The notes: generated from the sequence alone by a model not told the origin. A stretch of DNA of 64,000 nt from Streptomyces spongiicola (GCF_003122365.1 NZ_CP029254.1:558001-622000); one strand, 5' to 3'. Counted from the stretch's first letter, positions 1-12,601 are shown. Numbers and translations are program-made.

Positions 1-139
1 CCGGACATGAGGATCTCCACGGTGAGGGGCCCGGGTGGTCGACCCGACGATACCGGTGCAGATCGCGGCCCTTCCGGGCGGGTCCGCCGGGCCGGGACGG
101 GACTGCCGCGCCCCGGAGCGATGGACTACGTTCTCAGCT

Positions 140-1054
140 GTGATCGTCGTCGCCGGTGAGTCCCTGATCGACCTGGTCCCGCTGCGGCCGGCCGGGGACG
201 CACCGCTGCGGCCCCTGCTGCCGAGGCCGGGCGGCGGCCCGTACAACACGGCTGTGGCCCTGGGCCGCCTGGGGTCGCCCGTGGCCTTCTGCTCCCGTGT
301 CTCGTCGGACGGCTTCGGCGAGGCGCTGCTGGACGGGCTGCGCGCGGCGGGGGTACGGACGTCACTGGTGCAGCGGGGCCCGGAGCCGACCAGTCTGGCG
401 GTCGCCGAGGTCGGCGCGGACGGTTCGGCCGCCTACCGCTTCTATGTGACCGGCACCGCCGACCGGCTGTTCGCGCTGCCGGCGGAACTGCCGGACGGAG
501 CCAGGGCGCTGGCCCTCGGCACCTGCTCGCTGGTGCTGGAACCGGGGGCGAGCGCGTACGAGGCCCTGCTGCGGCGCGAGGCGGGGCGCGGGGTGTTCAC
601 CCTGCTCGATCCCAACATCCGCCCGGGGCTGGTCCCGGACGCCGGTGCGCACCGGGCGCGGTTCCGGGGCTGGCTGCCCTCGGTGTCGCTGCTGAAGCTC
701 TCGGAGGAGGACGCCGCATGGCTCGGCGGCACGCCTGGGTGCTGGCTTGCCGAGGGTCCGGCCGCCGTGGTCGTGACACACGGCGGTCGCGGTCTCACGG
801 TACGCACCCGGGCGGGTGTGGAGGCCGCCGCCCCGGCCGCGGACGTGGCGGTGGCCGACACGATCGGAGCGGGCGACACCGTGAACGCGGCACTGCTGCA
901 CGACCTCGACCGGCGCGGCGCCCTCTCCCGCCGAGGCCTGCTGGCCCTGGACGCCGCCGGCTGGACCGAGGTGCTCGCGTTCGCCGCCCGTGCCGCGGGC
1001 GTCACCTGCTCCCGCGCGGGCGCGGAGCCCCCGTACGCCGCCGAACTGGACTGA
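140..1054 (+). CDS. PfkB-family carbohydrate kinase (fructokinase-like)
   Basis: A 304-residue sugar kinase of the ribokinase/PfkB fold, predicted to phosphorylate a free sugar or sugar-like compound with ATP in the cytoplasm. Seen: the N-terminal strand VIVVAGESLIDLVP, the glycine-rich substrate lid segment PGGGPYNTAVALGRLG, and the C-terminal ATP/anion-hole signature DTIGAGDT, whose Asp is the catalytic base in this family. The GTG at 140 is chosen because homology begins directly there; the frame stays open upstream to 35, but that stretch has no family character. A GGAG at 115-118 is rather far upstream for a ribosome site. The gene converges on uvrA. The substrate cannot be read from sequence; fructose is only the commonest choice. 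Confidence 0.85.
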   Translation: MIVVAGESLIDLVPLRPAGDAPLRPLLPRPGGGPYNTAVALGRLGSPVAFCSRVSSDGFGEALLDGLRAAGVRTSLVQRGPEPTSLAVAEVGADGSAAYRFYVTGTADRLFALPAELPDGARALALGTCSLVLEPGASAYEALLRREAGRGVFTLLDPNIRPGLVPDAGAHRARFRGWLPSVSLLKLSEEDAAWLGGTPGCWLAEGPAAVVVTHGGRGLTVRTRAGVEAAAPAADVAVADTIGAGDTVNAALLHDLDRRGALSRRGLLALDAAGWTEVLAFAARAAGVTCSRAGAEPPYAAELD

Positions 1055-1464
1055 CCCGGCCGCCGAAACGGTCCGTGCCCCCGCGCGGCAGCCCTGGCAG
1101 AGCAGGACGGCTCCTCGAGGCGCCGGGACCTCGGAAGCGGGGCCGCGGAAGCCGAGGACCGCAGAAGCCGGGGACCTCGGAAGCCGGGGACCTCGGAACA
1201 GTGCGGCCCCAGCACGGGAACACCGCCGCAGCCCGGGGCCGGGAAGACTCCCACGCCCCGAGCACGGGAACACCACCGCGTCCCGGCACGAAACGGCCAC
1301 TCCGGCCCGGGAGCCGGGGGAGCCGGGGGAGCCGCCCTGGCCCGGGTCCCGGCGGCAGGGTCTGGAACAACCGGCCGGACCGCAGTATCCCGGGCCTCCG
1401 CGTCACAGCCCCGCCCCACGGCCCCGCGGCCCCGCCAGCAGACGGGGCCGGTCCCGAGACGGGG
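1055..1464. repeat. Gene-free spacer with three kinds of short direct repeats
   Basis: This 410-bp space separates the convergent kinase and uvrA genes. It holds a degenerate array of about 16-19 bp units with core GGAAGCCGGGGACCTC (about 1121-1199), two copies of a 19-bp element starting AGCACGGGAACACC spaced 50 bp apart (1211-1229 and 1261-1279), and a GAGCCGGGG run at 1311-1334. All six frames are open for long stretches because of the base composition; none looks coding. No clear terminator hairpin was found. Confidence 0.7.
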
Positions 1465-4400
1465 TCAGGCCTTGCGGCTGCGGCTGCGCGACGCGGCCGT
1501 CTTCTTCCCGACCGGTGCCGCGTCTGCCGTCACCGTCTTCTTCACCGCGGTGGAGTTGGCGGAGACGACCGGTTTCCTGGACGCGGCCTTCTTCGCCGCC
1601 GTCTTGCGCGACTGCGGCGGGACGGAGTCGCTGACGCGCTCCGGGCCCAGGATGTCCCGCAGGAACTTGCCCGTGTGACTCGTCGGCACCCCGGCGACCT
1701 GCTCGGGAGTGCCCTCGGCGACGACGAGGCCGCCGCCGCTGCCGCCCTCGGGTCCCATGTCGACGACCCAGTCGGCGGTCTTGATCACATCGAGGTTGTG
1801 CTCGATCACGATCACGGTGTTGCCCTTGTCGACCAGTCCGGACAGCACGTTGATCAGCTTCGCGATGTCCTCGAAGTGCAGCCCGGTCGTCGGCTCGTCC
1901 AGCACGTAGACGGTCCGGCCGGTCGAACGCTTCTGCAGCTCGCTCGCCAGCTTCACCCGCTGCGCCTCACCGCCGGAGAGCGTGGGCGCGGGCTGGCCCA
2001 GCCTGACGTACCCGAGACCCACCTCGTTCAGCGTCTTCAGGTGACGGGAGATCGTCGGTACGGCCTCGAAGAAGTGCAGCGCCTCCTCGATCGGCATGTC
2101 CAGCACCTCGGCGATGGACTTGCCCTTGTAGTGGACCTCCAGGGTCTCCCGGTTGTAGCGCGCACCGTGGCAGACCTCGCACGGGACGTACACGTCCGGC
2201 AGGAAGTTCATCTCGATCTTGATGGTGCCGTCGCCGGAGCAGTTCTCGCAGCGCCCGCCCTTCACGTTGAAGGAGAAGCGGCCCGGCAGATAGCCGCGCA
2301 CCTTCGCCTCCATCGTCTCCGCGAAGAGTTTGCGGACGTGGTCGAAGACACCGGTGTACGTCGCCGGGTTGGACCGCGGGGTGCGGCCGATGGGCGACTG
2401 GTCGACGTGGACGACCTTGTCGACGAGGTCGTCGCCGTCCACCCGCGTGTGCCGGCCCGGCACCGACTTGGCGCCGTTCAGCTCGCGGGCCAGGTGGGTG
2501 TAGAGGATGTCGTTGACCAGCGTCGACTTGCCCGAGCCGGAGACGCCGGTGACGGCGGTGAGCACGCCGAGCGGGAACGGCACGTCGATGTCCCGGAGGT
2601 TGTTCTCCCGGGCGCCGTGCACCGTGAGCTGCCGGGTGTGGTCCACCGGCCGCCGGGTCCCCGGCGTCGCGATGGACTTCTTCCCGGACAGGTAGAGCCC
2701 GGTCATCGAGTCCTTGTTGGCCAGCAGTTGCTTCAGCGGCCCCGAGTGGACGACCTTGCCGCCGTGCTCGCCGGCTCCGGGGCCGATGTCGACGACCCAG
2801 TCGGCGACCTTGATCGTGTCCTCGTCGTGCTCGACGACGATCAGGGTGTTGCCCATGTCCCTGAGCCGCACCAGGGTCTCGATCAGCCGGTGGTTGTCGC
2901 GCTGGTGCAGTCCGATGGACGGCTCGTCCAGCACGTACAGCACGCCGACGAGTCCCGAGCCGATCTGGGTGGCCAGCCGGATGCGCTGCGCCTCGCCGCC
3001 GGACAGGGTGCCCGCGGCCCGGTTGAGGGAGAGGTAGTCCAGGCCGACGTCCACCAGGAACCGCAGCCGCTCGTTGACCTCCTTGAGCACCCGCTCGGCG
3101 ATCTTCTTGTCTCGGTCGTTCAGCGTCAGCCGGCCCAGGAAGTCGGCGCACTCGCTGATCGACATGGCCGAGACCTCGGCGATGGACCGGTCCATGACCG
3201 TCACCGCCAGGACGATCGGCTTCAGCCGGGTGCCGTCGCAGGTGGGGCAGGGCACCTCCCGCATATAGCCCTCGAAGCGCTCGCGGCTGGAGTCGCTCTC
3301 CGCCTCGCTGTGCCGCCTCTTCACGAAGGACACCGCACCCTCGAACGCCGGGGTGGTGTAGGCGCGCTCCCGCCCGTAGCGGTTCCGGTAGCGGACCTCG
3401 ACCTGGGTCTTGTGGCCGTGCAGCAGGGCCTTCCTGGCACGCTGCGGCAGCCCGGCCCACGGGATGTCCGTGCGGAAGCCGAGCGCGTCGGAGAGCCCGC
3501 CGATGAGGCGGCCGAAGTACTCCTTGGTGTGGCCGTGCGACCACGGGTGGATCGCGCCGTCGTCGAGGGAGCGGTCCTCGTCCGGGACGATCAGGTCGGG
3601 GTCGACCTCCATCCGGGTGCCGATGCCGGTGCAGTCGGGGCAGGCGCCGAACGGCGAGTTGAAGGAGAACGAGCGGGGCTCCAGCTCCTCGAAGGAGAGG
3701 TCGTCGTACGGGCAGTAGAGATGCTCCGAGTACATCCGCTCGCGCTCGGGGTCGTCCTCGGGGAGATCGACGAAGTCCAGCACCACCATGCCGCCGGACA
3801 GGCCCAACGCGGTCTCCACGGAGTCCGTGAGCCGGCGCTTGGCGCTCTCCTTGACGGTCAGGCGGTCGACGACCACCTCGATGGTGTGCTTCTCCTGCTT
3901 CTTGAGCTTCGGCGGCTCGGTGAGCTGGATCGTGCGCCCGTCGACGCGGGCCCGCGAGTACCCCTTGGACTGGAGGTCGGCGAAGAGGTCGGCGAACTCG
4001 CCCTTGCGCTCCCGCACCAGCGGCGACAGCACCTGGAAGCGGCTCCCCTCGGGCAGCTCCAGCACCTTGTCGACGATGGCCTGCGGTGACTGGCGGGAGA
4101 TGGGGCGCGCGCACTCGGGGCAGTGCGGCTTGCCGATCCGGGCGAAGAGCAGCCGGAGGTAGTCGTAGACCTCGGTGATCGTGCCCACCGTGGAGCGGGG
4201 GTTGCGGGACGTGGACTTCTGGTCGATCGAGACGGCCGGGGAGAGGCCCTCGATGAAGTCCACGTCCGGCTTGTCCATCTGGCCCAGGAACTGCCGGGCG
4301 TAGGAGGACAGCGACTCGACGTAGCGGCGCTGTCCCTCCGCGAAGATCGTGTCGAACGCGAGCGACGACTTGCCCGACCCCGAGAGCCCGGTGAAGACGA

Positions 4401-4482
4401 TGAGTGAGTCACGCGGGAGGTCGAGCGAGACGTTCTTCAGGTTGTGCTCGCGAGCGCCACGGACGATGAGACGGTCGGCCAC
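1465..4482 (-). CDS. uvrA: UvrABC excinuclease subunit A
   Basis: The 1005-residue damage-recognition ATPase of nucleotide excision repair; it dimerises, loads UvrB on lesions and leaves. Two ABC ATPase modules are visible: Walker [10 protein letters not shown] near residue 31 and GVSGSGKST near 640, each followed by a signature [12 protein letters not shown] or [12 protein letters not shown]. Zinc-binding cysteine pairs occur at CPECAR, CPDCTG and in the C-terminal module at CENCSGDG and CEVCHG. The GTG start at 4482 gives the normal N-terminus [18 protein letters not shown]. The last 45 residues are a lysine/alanine-rich tail ([11 protein letters not shown]), a common actinobacterial addition. 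I looked upstream for a LexA palindrome and saw none. Confidence 0.98.
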   Translation of the reverse strand: MADRLIVRGAREHNLKNVSLDLPRDSLIVFTGLSGSGKSSLAFDTIFAEGQRRYVESLSSYARQFLGQMDKPDVDFIEGLSPAVSIDQKSTSRNPRSTVGTITEVYDYLRLLFARIGKPHCPECARPISRQSPQAIVDKVLELPEGSRFQVLSPLVRERKGEFADLFADLQSKGYSRARVDGRTIQLTEPPKLKKQEKHTIEVVVDRLTVKESAKRRLTDSVETALGLSGGMVVLDFVDLPEDDPERERMYSEHLYCPYDDLSFEELEPRSFSFNSPFGACPDCTGIGTRMEVDPDLIVPDEDRSLDDGAIHPWSHGHTKEYFGRLIGGLSDALGFRTDIPWAGLPQRARKALLHGHKTQVEVRYRNRYGRERAYTTPAFEGAVSFVKRRHSEAESDSSRERFEGYMREVPCPTCDGTRLKPIVLAVTVMDRSIAEVSAMSISECADFLGRLTLNDRDKKIAERVLKEVNERLRFLVDVGLDYLSLNRAAGTLSGGEAQRIRLATQIGSGLVGVLYVLDEPSIGLHQRDNHRLIETLVRLRDMGNTLIVVEHDEDTIKVADWVVDIGPGAGEHGGKVVHSGPLKQLLANKDSMTGLYLSGKKSIATPGTRRPVDHTRQLTVHGARENNLRDIDVPFPLGVLTAVTGVSGSGKSTLVNDILYTHLARELNGAKSVPGRHTRVDGDDLVDKVVHVDQSPIGRTPRSNPATYTGVFDHVRKLFAETMEAKVRGYLPGRFSFNVKGGRCENCSGDGTIKIEMNFLPDVYVPCEVCHGARYNRETLEVHYKGKSIAEVLDMPIEEALHFFEAVPTISRHLKTLNEVGLGYVRLGQPAPTLSGGEAQRVKLASELQKRSTGRTVYVLDEPTTGLHFEDIAKLINVLSGLVDKGNTVIVIEHNLDVIKTADWVVDMGPEGGSGGGLVVAEGTPEQVAGVPTSHTGKFLRDILGPERVSDSVPPQSRKTAAKKAASRKPVVSANSTAVKKTVTADAAPVGKKTAASRSRSRKA

Positions 4483-4706
4483 GCCGGGTCCGCACCTTTC
4501 TTGAGTCAGGTCGTGAGAAGCATCGGGGGCACAGCCCCCGGCCCGGACTGCTCCAGGCTAGGACGGCTGCGGGATCGACGGCTGCCGGACGGGTGAGCAC
4601 CCGGCCCTCCAGAATGCCTCCACCCGAGCCTATAGCACGCGCATTCGATTAACGTCGGTCCACACCCACCTTCACCCGAACGTGTGGCGGGGCTATCGTC
4701 TTCCCC

Positions 4707-5399
4707 ATGATCGATCCCGTGGACGACCTGGCCTCCGTACGCGCAGCGACCGAGCGGCTGCTGAACGCGGCCGCCGCCCTGGACGACGCCGCGGCGACCG
4801 GGCCGTCACGGCTCCCCGGCTGGAGCCGCGGGCACGTCCTGGCCCATCTCGCCCGCAACGCCGACGCCCTGGTCAACGTCCTCGAGGGCCGTCCCATGTA
4901 CCCGAGCGCCGAGGACCGCGAGGCGGACATCGAGCGCGACGCGCCGCGGCCGCTCCGAGCCCAGCTCGACGACGTACGCGAGTCCGGTGAGCGCTTCCAG
5001 GCCGCGGCCGCTGCGGACGCGGCCTGGTCCCGGACCGTGCAGCTCCGCAACGGCGTCGAGGACACCGCGGCCCGTGTCCCCTTCCGGCGGCTGATCGAGG
5101 TCGAACTGCACCATGTGGACCTCGGCATCGGCTATGAGCTGGAGGACCTCCCCGCCGACTTCACCGAACGCGAGACCGGGTTCCTCGCGGAGCGCTTCGA
5201 CGGGCACGGGGACGTCCCCGCCACGACCGTCGTCGCCGCCGGGGGCGGACGGAGCTGGACCACGGGAGGAGGCGCCGCGGGCGGTCCGGTCACGGTGCGG
5301 GGCACCTCCGCCGACCTGCTCGGCTGGCTCGCGGGCCGGCGCGACGGAGCGTCGCTCGAGGTCGCCGGCGGCCCGCTGCCGGTGCTGCCACCGCTGTAG
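4707..5399 (+). CDS. Maleylpyruvate isomerase-type mycothiol-dependent enzyme (DinB superfamily)
   Basis: A 230-residue protein of the mycothiol-dependent maleylpyruvate isomerase/DinB four-helix-bundle superfamily. The N-terminal metal-binding domain is recognisable from LPGWSRGHVLAHLARNAD and EVELHHVDLGIGY, which supply the histidines that normally hold a divalent metal. The C-terminal 70 residues resemble the small alpha/beta domain usual in these proteins. Family members use mycothiol, the actinobacterial thiol, as cofactor, but most paralogues have no known substrate, so this is not called as the gentisate-pathway isomerase. It stands alone after the 5' end of divergent uvrA and 42 bp before the MBL-fold gene on the same strand, so co-transcription is likely. 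Confidence 0.85.
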   Translation: MIDPVDDLASVRAATERLLNAAAALDDAAATGPSRLPGWSRGHVLAHLARNADALVNVLEGRPMYPSAEDREADIERDAPRPLRAQLDDVRESGERFQAAAAADAAWSRTVQLRNGVEDTAARVPFRRLIEVELHHVDLGIGYELEDLPADFTERETGFLAERFDGHGDVPATTVVAAGGGRSWTTGGGAAGGPVTVRGTSADLLGWLAGRRDGASLEVAGGPLPVLPPL

Positions 5400-5441
5400 T
5401 AGTCGGTGTAGTCGCTGTAGTCGGCTGAGTACGCTGGCCCC

Positions 5442-6098
5442 ATGACTTACAGCGGAGCGGTGAAGGTCGGCGGCCCTGCGGACGTCCACGAGCTGGCGGC
5501 CCTGATGATCTCCAAGGTCGCCGTCGGTCCCATGGACAACAACGCCTACCTGCTGCGCTGCCGGGCCACCGACGAACAACTGCTGATCGACGCGGCCGCC
5601 GAGCCCGAGACCCTGCTCCGGCTGATCGGTGACGACGGGATCACCTCCGTCGTCACCACGCACCGGCACGGCGACCACTGGGGCGCGCTGGCCGACGTGG
5701 TGGCGGCGACGGGGGCGCGCACCTACGCGGGGCGCCACGACGCCGCCGGCATCCCGGTGCCGACCGATGTGCTCGTCGACGACGGCGACACGGTCCGGGT
5801 GGGCCGGGTCGAACTCGGAGCCCGCCATCTGGTCGGCCACACACCCGGCTCGATCGCGCTCGTCTACGACGACCCGCACGGCCATCCGCACGTCTTCACC
5901 GGGGACTGCCTCTTCCCGGGCGGGGTGGGAAACACCCGGAAGGACCCTCGGGCCTTCGCCTCGCTGATCCGTGACGTGGAGACGAAGCTCTTCGACGTAC
6001 TGCCGGACGAGACCTGGGTCTACCCCGGCCACGGCGACGACACGACGCTCGGCGACGAGCGGCCGCACCTCCCCGAGTGGCACCGGCGCGGCTGGTGA
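5442..6098 (+). CDS. MBL-fold metallo-hydrolase
   Basis: A 218-residue metallo-beta-lactamase-fold hydrolase. The metal ligands are visible as THRHGDHW (the HxHxDH motif, near residue 72), a downstream His in RHLVGHTPGS, Asp in FTGDCLFPGG, and the final His in YPGHGDDT. This arrangement and length match the glyoxalase II-like/persulfide-dioxygenase-like branch, whose members cleave thioesters or similar substrates with two zinc or iron ions. Following a mycothiol-type enzyme by 42 bp, it may act on a thiol conjugate, but that is inference from position. No signal peptide, so cytoplasmic. Confidence 0.88.
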   Translation: MTYSGAVKVGGPADVHELAALMISKVAVGPMDNNAYLLRCRATDEQLLIDAAAEPETLLRLIGDDGITSVVTTHRHGDHWGALADVVAATGARTYAGRHDAAGIPVPTDVLVDDGDTVRVGRVELGARHLVGHTPGSIALVYDDPHGHPHVFTGDCLFPGGVGNTRKDPRAFASLIRDVETKLFDVLPDETWVYPGHGDDTTLGDERPHLPEWHRRGW

Positions 6099-6797
<699 letters not shown>

Positions 6798-8168
6798 ATG
6801 CACAATCGTCATGCCACGCCGTCGGTGGAGCCGCCGCCGGTGGAGCCGCCGTCGGCCCGTCCGGCAGCGCCCGCGCAATCCGTCTCCATGCCCCGGCTCG
6901 CGGCCGCCTCGCTCGCCGGGACGGCCGTGGAGTTCTACGACTTCTTCGTCTACGGCACGGCCGCGGCGCTGGTGCTCGGGCCGTTGTTCTTCCCCGAGTT
7001 CTCCCCGCTGGCGGGGACGCTGGCCGCCTTCGGGACGTTCGCCGTCGGCTTCGTCTCCCGGCCACTGGGATCGGTGCTCTTCGGGCACATCGGCGACCGC
7101 CACGGGCGGCGCCCGGTGATGTTCGCCTCACTGCTGCTGACGGGGCTGGCCACGGCGGGCGTGGGGTGTGTCCCGTCGTACTCGACCCTCGGAGTGGCCG
7201 CTCCCGTACTGCTGCTGGTGCTGCGTTTCCTCCAGGGCCTCGGGCTCGGCGGCGAGTGGGGCGGGGCCGTGCTGCTGACCGCCGAACACGCTCCGGCCGG
7301 GCGGCGCGCACTCTGGGCGAGCTTTCCGCAGATCGGCCCGTCGGTGGGGTTCCTGCTGGCCAACGGGGTCATGCTGGCGCTGTCCGCGGGACTGACCGAC
7401 GCCCAGTTCCGGGACTGGGGCTGGCGGGTCCCGTTCTGGGCGGCCGGGCTGCTGGCGGCCGGGGGGCTGCTGCTGCGCGGCTCGCTGGCGGAGACCCCGC
7501 AGTTCGAGCGGATCACCGAGCGGGCCCGGCTGCCACTGGCGGAGGTGCTGCGCGGGCACTGGCGGCTGGTGCTCCTCACCGCGGGCGCGCTGTCGGTCGG
7601 CTACGCGCTCTTCTACGCCGTCTCCACGTGGTCGCTGGCGTACGGCACCGAGCGGCTCGGAGTGAGCAGGACCGTGATGCTCGTCTGCGTGATGGCGGCG
7701 GTCGCCGTCCAAGGGGCCGTGACTCCGTTCGCGGCGATGCTCGGGGACCGCTACGGGCGCAGACCGCTCTGCCTCGCCGGGTGCGCGGCGAGCGCGTTGT
7801 GGGTGTTCCCGATGGTGGCGCTGCTGCAGACCGCCGAGCCGCTGCTGATGTTCGCCGGCTTCGCGGGCGCCCTGCTGGCGTTCATCACGATGTTCGCGGT
7901 GGTGGCGGCGTATCTGCCGGAGTTGTACGAGGCCAGGGTGCGATGTACCGGGGCGGCGGTGGGCTACAACCTGGCGGGAGTGCTCGGCGGCGCGCTCACC
8001 CCGCTCGTGGCCACGGTCGTGTCGGGCGGGAGCGGACCCCCGTGGGGGGTGGCCGCGTATCTGAGCGGGATCGCCGTGCTGAGCCTCGGCTGCTTCGCGC
8101 TGCTGCCGGAGACGGCGCCGGCACATGAGCGGTCGCGCCGCCCCTCCCGGGACGCGGCCGCCGTGTGA
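6798..8168 (+). CDS. MFS transporter, MHS (metabolite:H+ symporter) type
   Basis: A 456-residue, 12-helix major facilitator of the metabolite:H+ symporter group (ShiA/ProP/KgtP relatives), which imports organic acids or osmolytes with protons. Seen: the group hallmark GTAVEFYDFFVYG in helix 1, the loop 2-3 motif GHIGDRHGRRPVM, and RFLQGLGLGGEWGGAVLL in helix 4. The mirrored cytoplasmic loop motif GDRYGRRP occurs at mid-protein. The first 30 residues are a proline-rich extension; the Met at residue 31 is an alternative start, but neither has a convincing ribosome site. It converges on terC with a shared hairpin terminator between them. The substrate is unknown. Confidence 0.9.
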   Translation: MHNRHATPSVEPPPVEPPSARPAAPAQSVSMPRLAAASLAGTAVEFYDFFVYGTAAALVLGPLFFPEFSPLAGTLAAFGTFAVGFVSRPLGSVLFGHIGDRHGRRPVMFASLLLTGLATAGVGCVPSYSTLGVAAPVLLLVLRFLQGLGLGGEWGGAVLLTAEHAPAGRRALWASFPQIGPSVGFLLANGVMLALSAGLTDAQFRDWGWRVPFWAAGLLAAGGLLLRGSLAETPQFERITERARLPLAEVLRGHWRLVLLTAGALSVGYALFYAVSTWSLAYGTERLGVSRTVMLVCVMAAVAVQGAVTPFAAMLGDRYGRRPLCLAGCAASALWVFPMVALLQTAEPLLMFAGFAGALLAFITMFAVVAAYLPELYEARVRCTGAAVGYNLAGVLGGALTPLVATVVSGGSGPPWGVAAYLSGIAVLSLGCFALLPETAPAHERSRRPSRDAAAV

Positions 8169-8240
8169 GGCCACGGCCCCTCGGGGCGGCGCGGCCCGTG
8201 GCCCCACCGCGGCCGCGCGGCCCGCTGTCACCGGACACGA

Positions 8241-8278
8241 CGGCGCCGGCCGGGTCTCGTACGACCCGGCCGGCGCCG
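8241..8278. terminator. Bidirectional hairpin terminator between convergent genes
   Basis: A perfect 16-bp inverted repeat, arms 8241-8256 and 8263-8278, with a 6-nt loop TCGTAC. It sits between the stops of the MHS transporter (+, 8168) and terC (-, 8315). Both strands lack a long U tract, as is usual in Streptomyces. Confidence 0.8.
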
Positions 8279-8314
8279 AGGTGCCGTGCGCGCGTCGGGA
8301 ACGCACCGCGGGGC

Positions 8315-9331
8315 TCAGGCCTCGATGCTGTCCTTCTCGGCCTCGGCGGCCGTGGGCTCCGTCTCCGGCTTGTCCTGTCCGGCCCGCCTCTGCTGCTTCC
8401 TGGAGGCGATCAGACTGGTGATCGTGGTGACGATCAGGACACCGCAGATGAACACCAGCGAGAACGGGGTGGAGATCTCGGGGACATGGACCCCGGACTC
8501 GTGCAGTGCGTGCAGCACCAGTTTGACGCCGATGAAGCCGAGGATCACCGACAGGCCGTAGCTGAGGTGGACCAGCTTGGTGAGCAGTCCGCCGATCAGG
8601 AAGTACAGCTGCCGCAGCCCCATCAACGCGAAGGCGTTCGCGGTGAAGACGATGTACGGATCCTGGGTGAGGCCGAAGATCGCGGGGATCGAGTCCAGGG
8701 CGAACAGGACGTCGGTGGTGCCGATCGCGAGCATCACGAGCATCAGCGGCGTCAGGACCCGCTTGCCGTTGACGCGGATGAAGAGCTTGGTGCCGTGGTA
8801 CCTGTCGGCGACGCCGAACTTGCGCTCGATGGACTTCAGGAGCCGGTTCTCCTCGAAGTCGTCCTCGTCCTCGTCGGAGCGCGCCTCCTGGATGAGCTTC
8901 CAGGCGGTGTAGATCAGGAACGCGCCGAAGATGTAGAAGACCCAGGAGAAGTTGGCGATGATCGCGGCGCCCGCGGCGATGAAGACGGCCCGCAGCACCA
9001 GCGCGATGAGCACGCCGAACATCAGCACCCGCTGCTGCAGCTGCGACGGAACCGCGAACTTCGCCATGATCAGCACGAAGACGAAGAGGTTGTCCACGCT
9101 GAGCGACTTCTCGGTGATGTAGCCCGCGAAGAACTCGCCCGAGGCCTGGCTCTCACCCGCCATCAGCAGCGCCACGCCGAAGATCGCGGCGAGGACGATC
9201 CAGACGATCGTCCAGATTCCCGCTTCCTTGATCGACACGTCGTGGGGCTTGCGCCCGATGAAGAAGTCGACCGAGATCAGGGCGAGGAGACCGAGAATGG
9301 TCACCAGCCACATGGTCAACGAAACGTCCAT
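8315..9331 (-). CDS. terC: TerC-family integral membrane protein (probable Mn2+ exporter)
   Basis: A 338-residue polytopic membrane protein of the TerC/Alx/YceF family. Members are linked to tellurite resistance and, better established, to efflux of manganese that also metalates exported proteins. Seen: about nine membrane segments, the conserved acidic intramembrane motifs GYITEKSLSVDNLFVFVLI and TTDVLFALDSIPAIFGLTQD, and a charged C-terminal tail KPETEPTAAEAEKDS. The transcript leader carries a yybP-ykoY manganese riboswitch (9375-9495) and a good housekeeping promoter, which strongly supports the manganese role. Two TerD-family genes lie immediately upstream on the same strand, but they form a separate transcription unit. 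Confidence 0.93.
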   Translation of the reverse strand: MDVSLTMWLVTILGLLALISVDFFIGRKPHDVSIKEAGIWTIVWIVLAAIFGVALLMAGESQASGEFFAGYITEKSLSVDNLFVFVLIMAKFAVPSQLQQRVLMFGVLIALVLRAVFIAAGAAIIANFSWVFYIFGAFLIYTAWKLIQEARSDEDEDDFEENRLLKSIERKFGVADRYHGTKLFIRVNGKRVLTPLMLVMLAIGTTDVLFALDSIPAIFGLTQDPYIVFTANAFALMGLRQLYFLIGGLLTKLVHLSYGLSVILGFIGVKLVLHALHESGVHVPEISTPFSLVFICGVLIVTTITSLIASRKQQRRAGQDKPETEPTAAEAEKDSIEA

Positions 9332-9374
9332 TGCGCCTCCGGCGTCGTACGGCTACTCACCAGCGTCGTCGTTG

Positions 9375-9495
9375 CCGGAGGTCTCTTCCACCCGGGGTGG
9401 CTGGTCGCCGAACCGCGGGCCGGCGCCCCGGGACCGCTCTGGTCTTTCGGTCCGTACTGACGGGCACGCCGCAGGTGGGAGTACTCCCCTCCGTT
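9375..9495 (-). promoter_or_regulatory. yybP-ykoY (Mn2+-sensing) riboswitch in terC leader
   Basis: Read on the minus strand, the leader begins GGAGGGGAGTA (9492 to 9482), has CCGTCA in the middle (from about 9463) and ends AGACCTCC (9384 to 9377). This is the consensus layout of the yybP-ykoY aptamer: a P1 helix formed here by GGAGG with CCTCC, the invariant GGGGAGUA loop, a GUCA internal motif, and the AGACC strand closing P1. The aptamer ends about 45 nt before the terC start, room enough for an expression platform. TerC exporters are classic targets of this class. Identified by eye, without a covariance search. Confidence 0.85.
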
Positions 9496-9523
9496 CGAGG
9501 AACCCTACCCGAAAGACAAAAGA

Positions 9524-9553
9524 AAGGTAAAGGCGGAGGTAAACAAGGGTCAA
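9524..9553 (-). promoter_or_regulatory. Probable vegetative promoter for terC
   Basis: On the minus strand TTGACC (9553-9548) and TACCTT (9529-9524) are separated by 18 bp, close to the principal sigma-factor consensus. Transcription would begin around 9517, just upstream of the riboswitch, inside the most AT-rich patch of this spacer. Confidence 0.65.
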
Positions 9554-9751
9554 AATCACAGATCAGCGCACGGAGACCCGGTCCACCCCGAGCCGGATAC
9601 GACACGGGGGCGGATACGACACGGAGGCGCGCGAGGCGCGCCCCCGCAGCGAGCCGCACGGGACCCGACAGGCCGTCGGCGGTTCGTCCGGCCCACCCGG
9701 AAACCGGCCGGCGGCTCACGGTCTCCGCCGCGCCCTGCGTCCGGGGCCAGG

Positions 9752-11749
<1,998 letters not shown>

Positions 11750-11868
11750 CGCCTCTGTCCCCCTCGGTGGTGTGCGGGTCGGCTCCCGGCGTCCGCTGCC
11801 TCCGGGAGCCGCCGGGCCGCGGCGGGGAACGCCGCGGCGCCCCGGTGCCGGTGGCCGCCGCCCGGTGC

Positions 11869-12474
11869 CTACAGGTGGGGCAGGATCGCGGGCATCAGAT
11901 CCTGGAACGTCCGGCCGTCGGCCGGGTTGCCCAGGGCGGTCATCCGCCAGCCGGAGCCGGCGCGGTGCACCTTGGCCATGATCTGGGCGGTGTACCGGCC
12001 GCCGCCGTCCAGTGTGTAGCGGGCGAGTTCCTGGCCGTTGGTCTCGTCCACGATGCGGCAGAACGCGTTCTGCACCTCCTGGAAGGTCTGGCCGGTGAAG
12101 GAGTTGACGGTGAAAACGATCTGGTCGATGTGCACCGGCACCCGCTGCAGGTCGACGAGGATCGCCTCGTCGTCACCGCCCCGGCCGACGCCGCCGACCA
12201 GGTTGTCGCCGGTGTGGCGGACCGAGCCGTCGTCGCTCACGAGGTGTCGGAAGAAGACCACGTCCACGGGCTGGTCGCCGGCGAAGAGCACCGCCGAGGC
12301 GTCCAGGTCGATCTCACGGGTGCGCGACCCGAACAGCCCCCGCCGGGGCGCGGCCTGCCAGCCGAGGCCCATCCGCACCGCGGTGAGGGCGCCGCCGCCC
12401 TTCTTCTCCAGGCTGATGGCCTGCCCCTTGGTCAGATTGACACCGGGAGCACTGCCCTTGGATACGTCCGCCAC
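11869..12474 (-). CDS. terD: TerD-family stress protein
   Basis: A 201-residue stand-alone TerD domain. Seen: N-terminal SKGSAPGVNLTKGQAISLEK, the acidic calcium-binding elements EIDLDASAVLF and GGVGRGGDDEAILVDLQRVP, and the distal RYTLDGGGRYTAQIMAKVHR. TerD proteins bind Ca2+ and occur in tellurite, phage and oxidative stress clusters; in Streptomyces several paralogues affect development. The GTG at 12474 is the only start that keeps the conserved N-terminus, with GAGAAGGGGA upstream. It lies 119 bp before the TerD-FtsK-like gene on the same strand and is probably co-transcribed with it. Confidence 0.92.
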   Translation of the reverse strand: MADVSKGSAPGVNLTKGQAISLEKKGGGALTAVRMGLGWQAAPRRGLFGSRTREIDLDASAVLFAGDQPVDVVFFRHLVSDDGSVRHTGDNLVGGVGRGGDDEAILVDLQRVPVHIDQIVFTVNSFTGQTFQEVQNAFCRIVDETNGQELARYTLDGGGRYTAQIMAKVHRAGSGWRMTALGNPADGRTFQDLMPAILPHL

Positions 12475-12601
12475 CTGCTGTCCCCTTCTCCCTCGTTCCC
12501 CCGCAACCGTCCGTGAGTGCGGTTGACTGCACCCTACGCATTCACTCCGGCGGCGCAGCGGACTCGGTGTGTTTTGTGTCGGTGTTGAGACACTGCCCGG
12601 T

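Noticed and set aside
718..4089. 1,123-residue plus-strand open frame opposite uvrA
   Set aside because: Antisense shadow of uvrA caused by extreme third-position GC; its composition is Arg/Asp/Val-rich and no domain is recognisable, while uvrA on the other strand is certain.
4630..4665. Possible LexA (SOS) box upstream of uvrA
   Set aside because: TCGAATGCGCGTGCTA resembles half of the actinobacterial palindrome, but the second half-site does not match.
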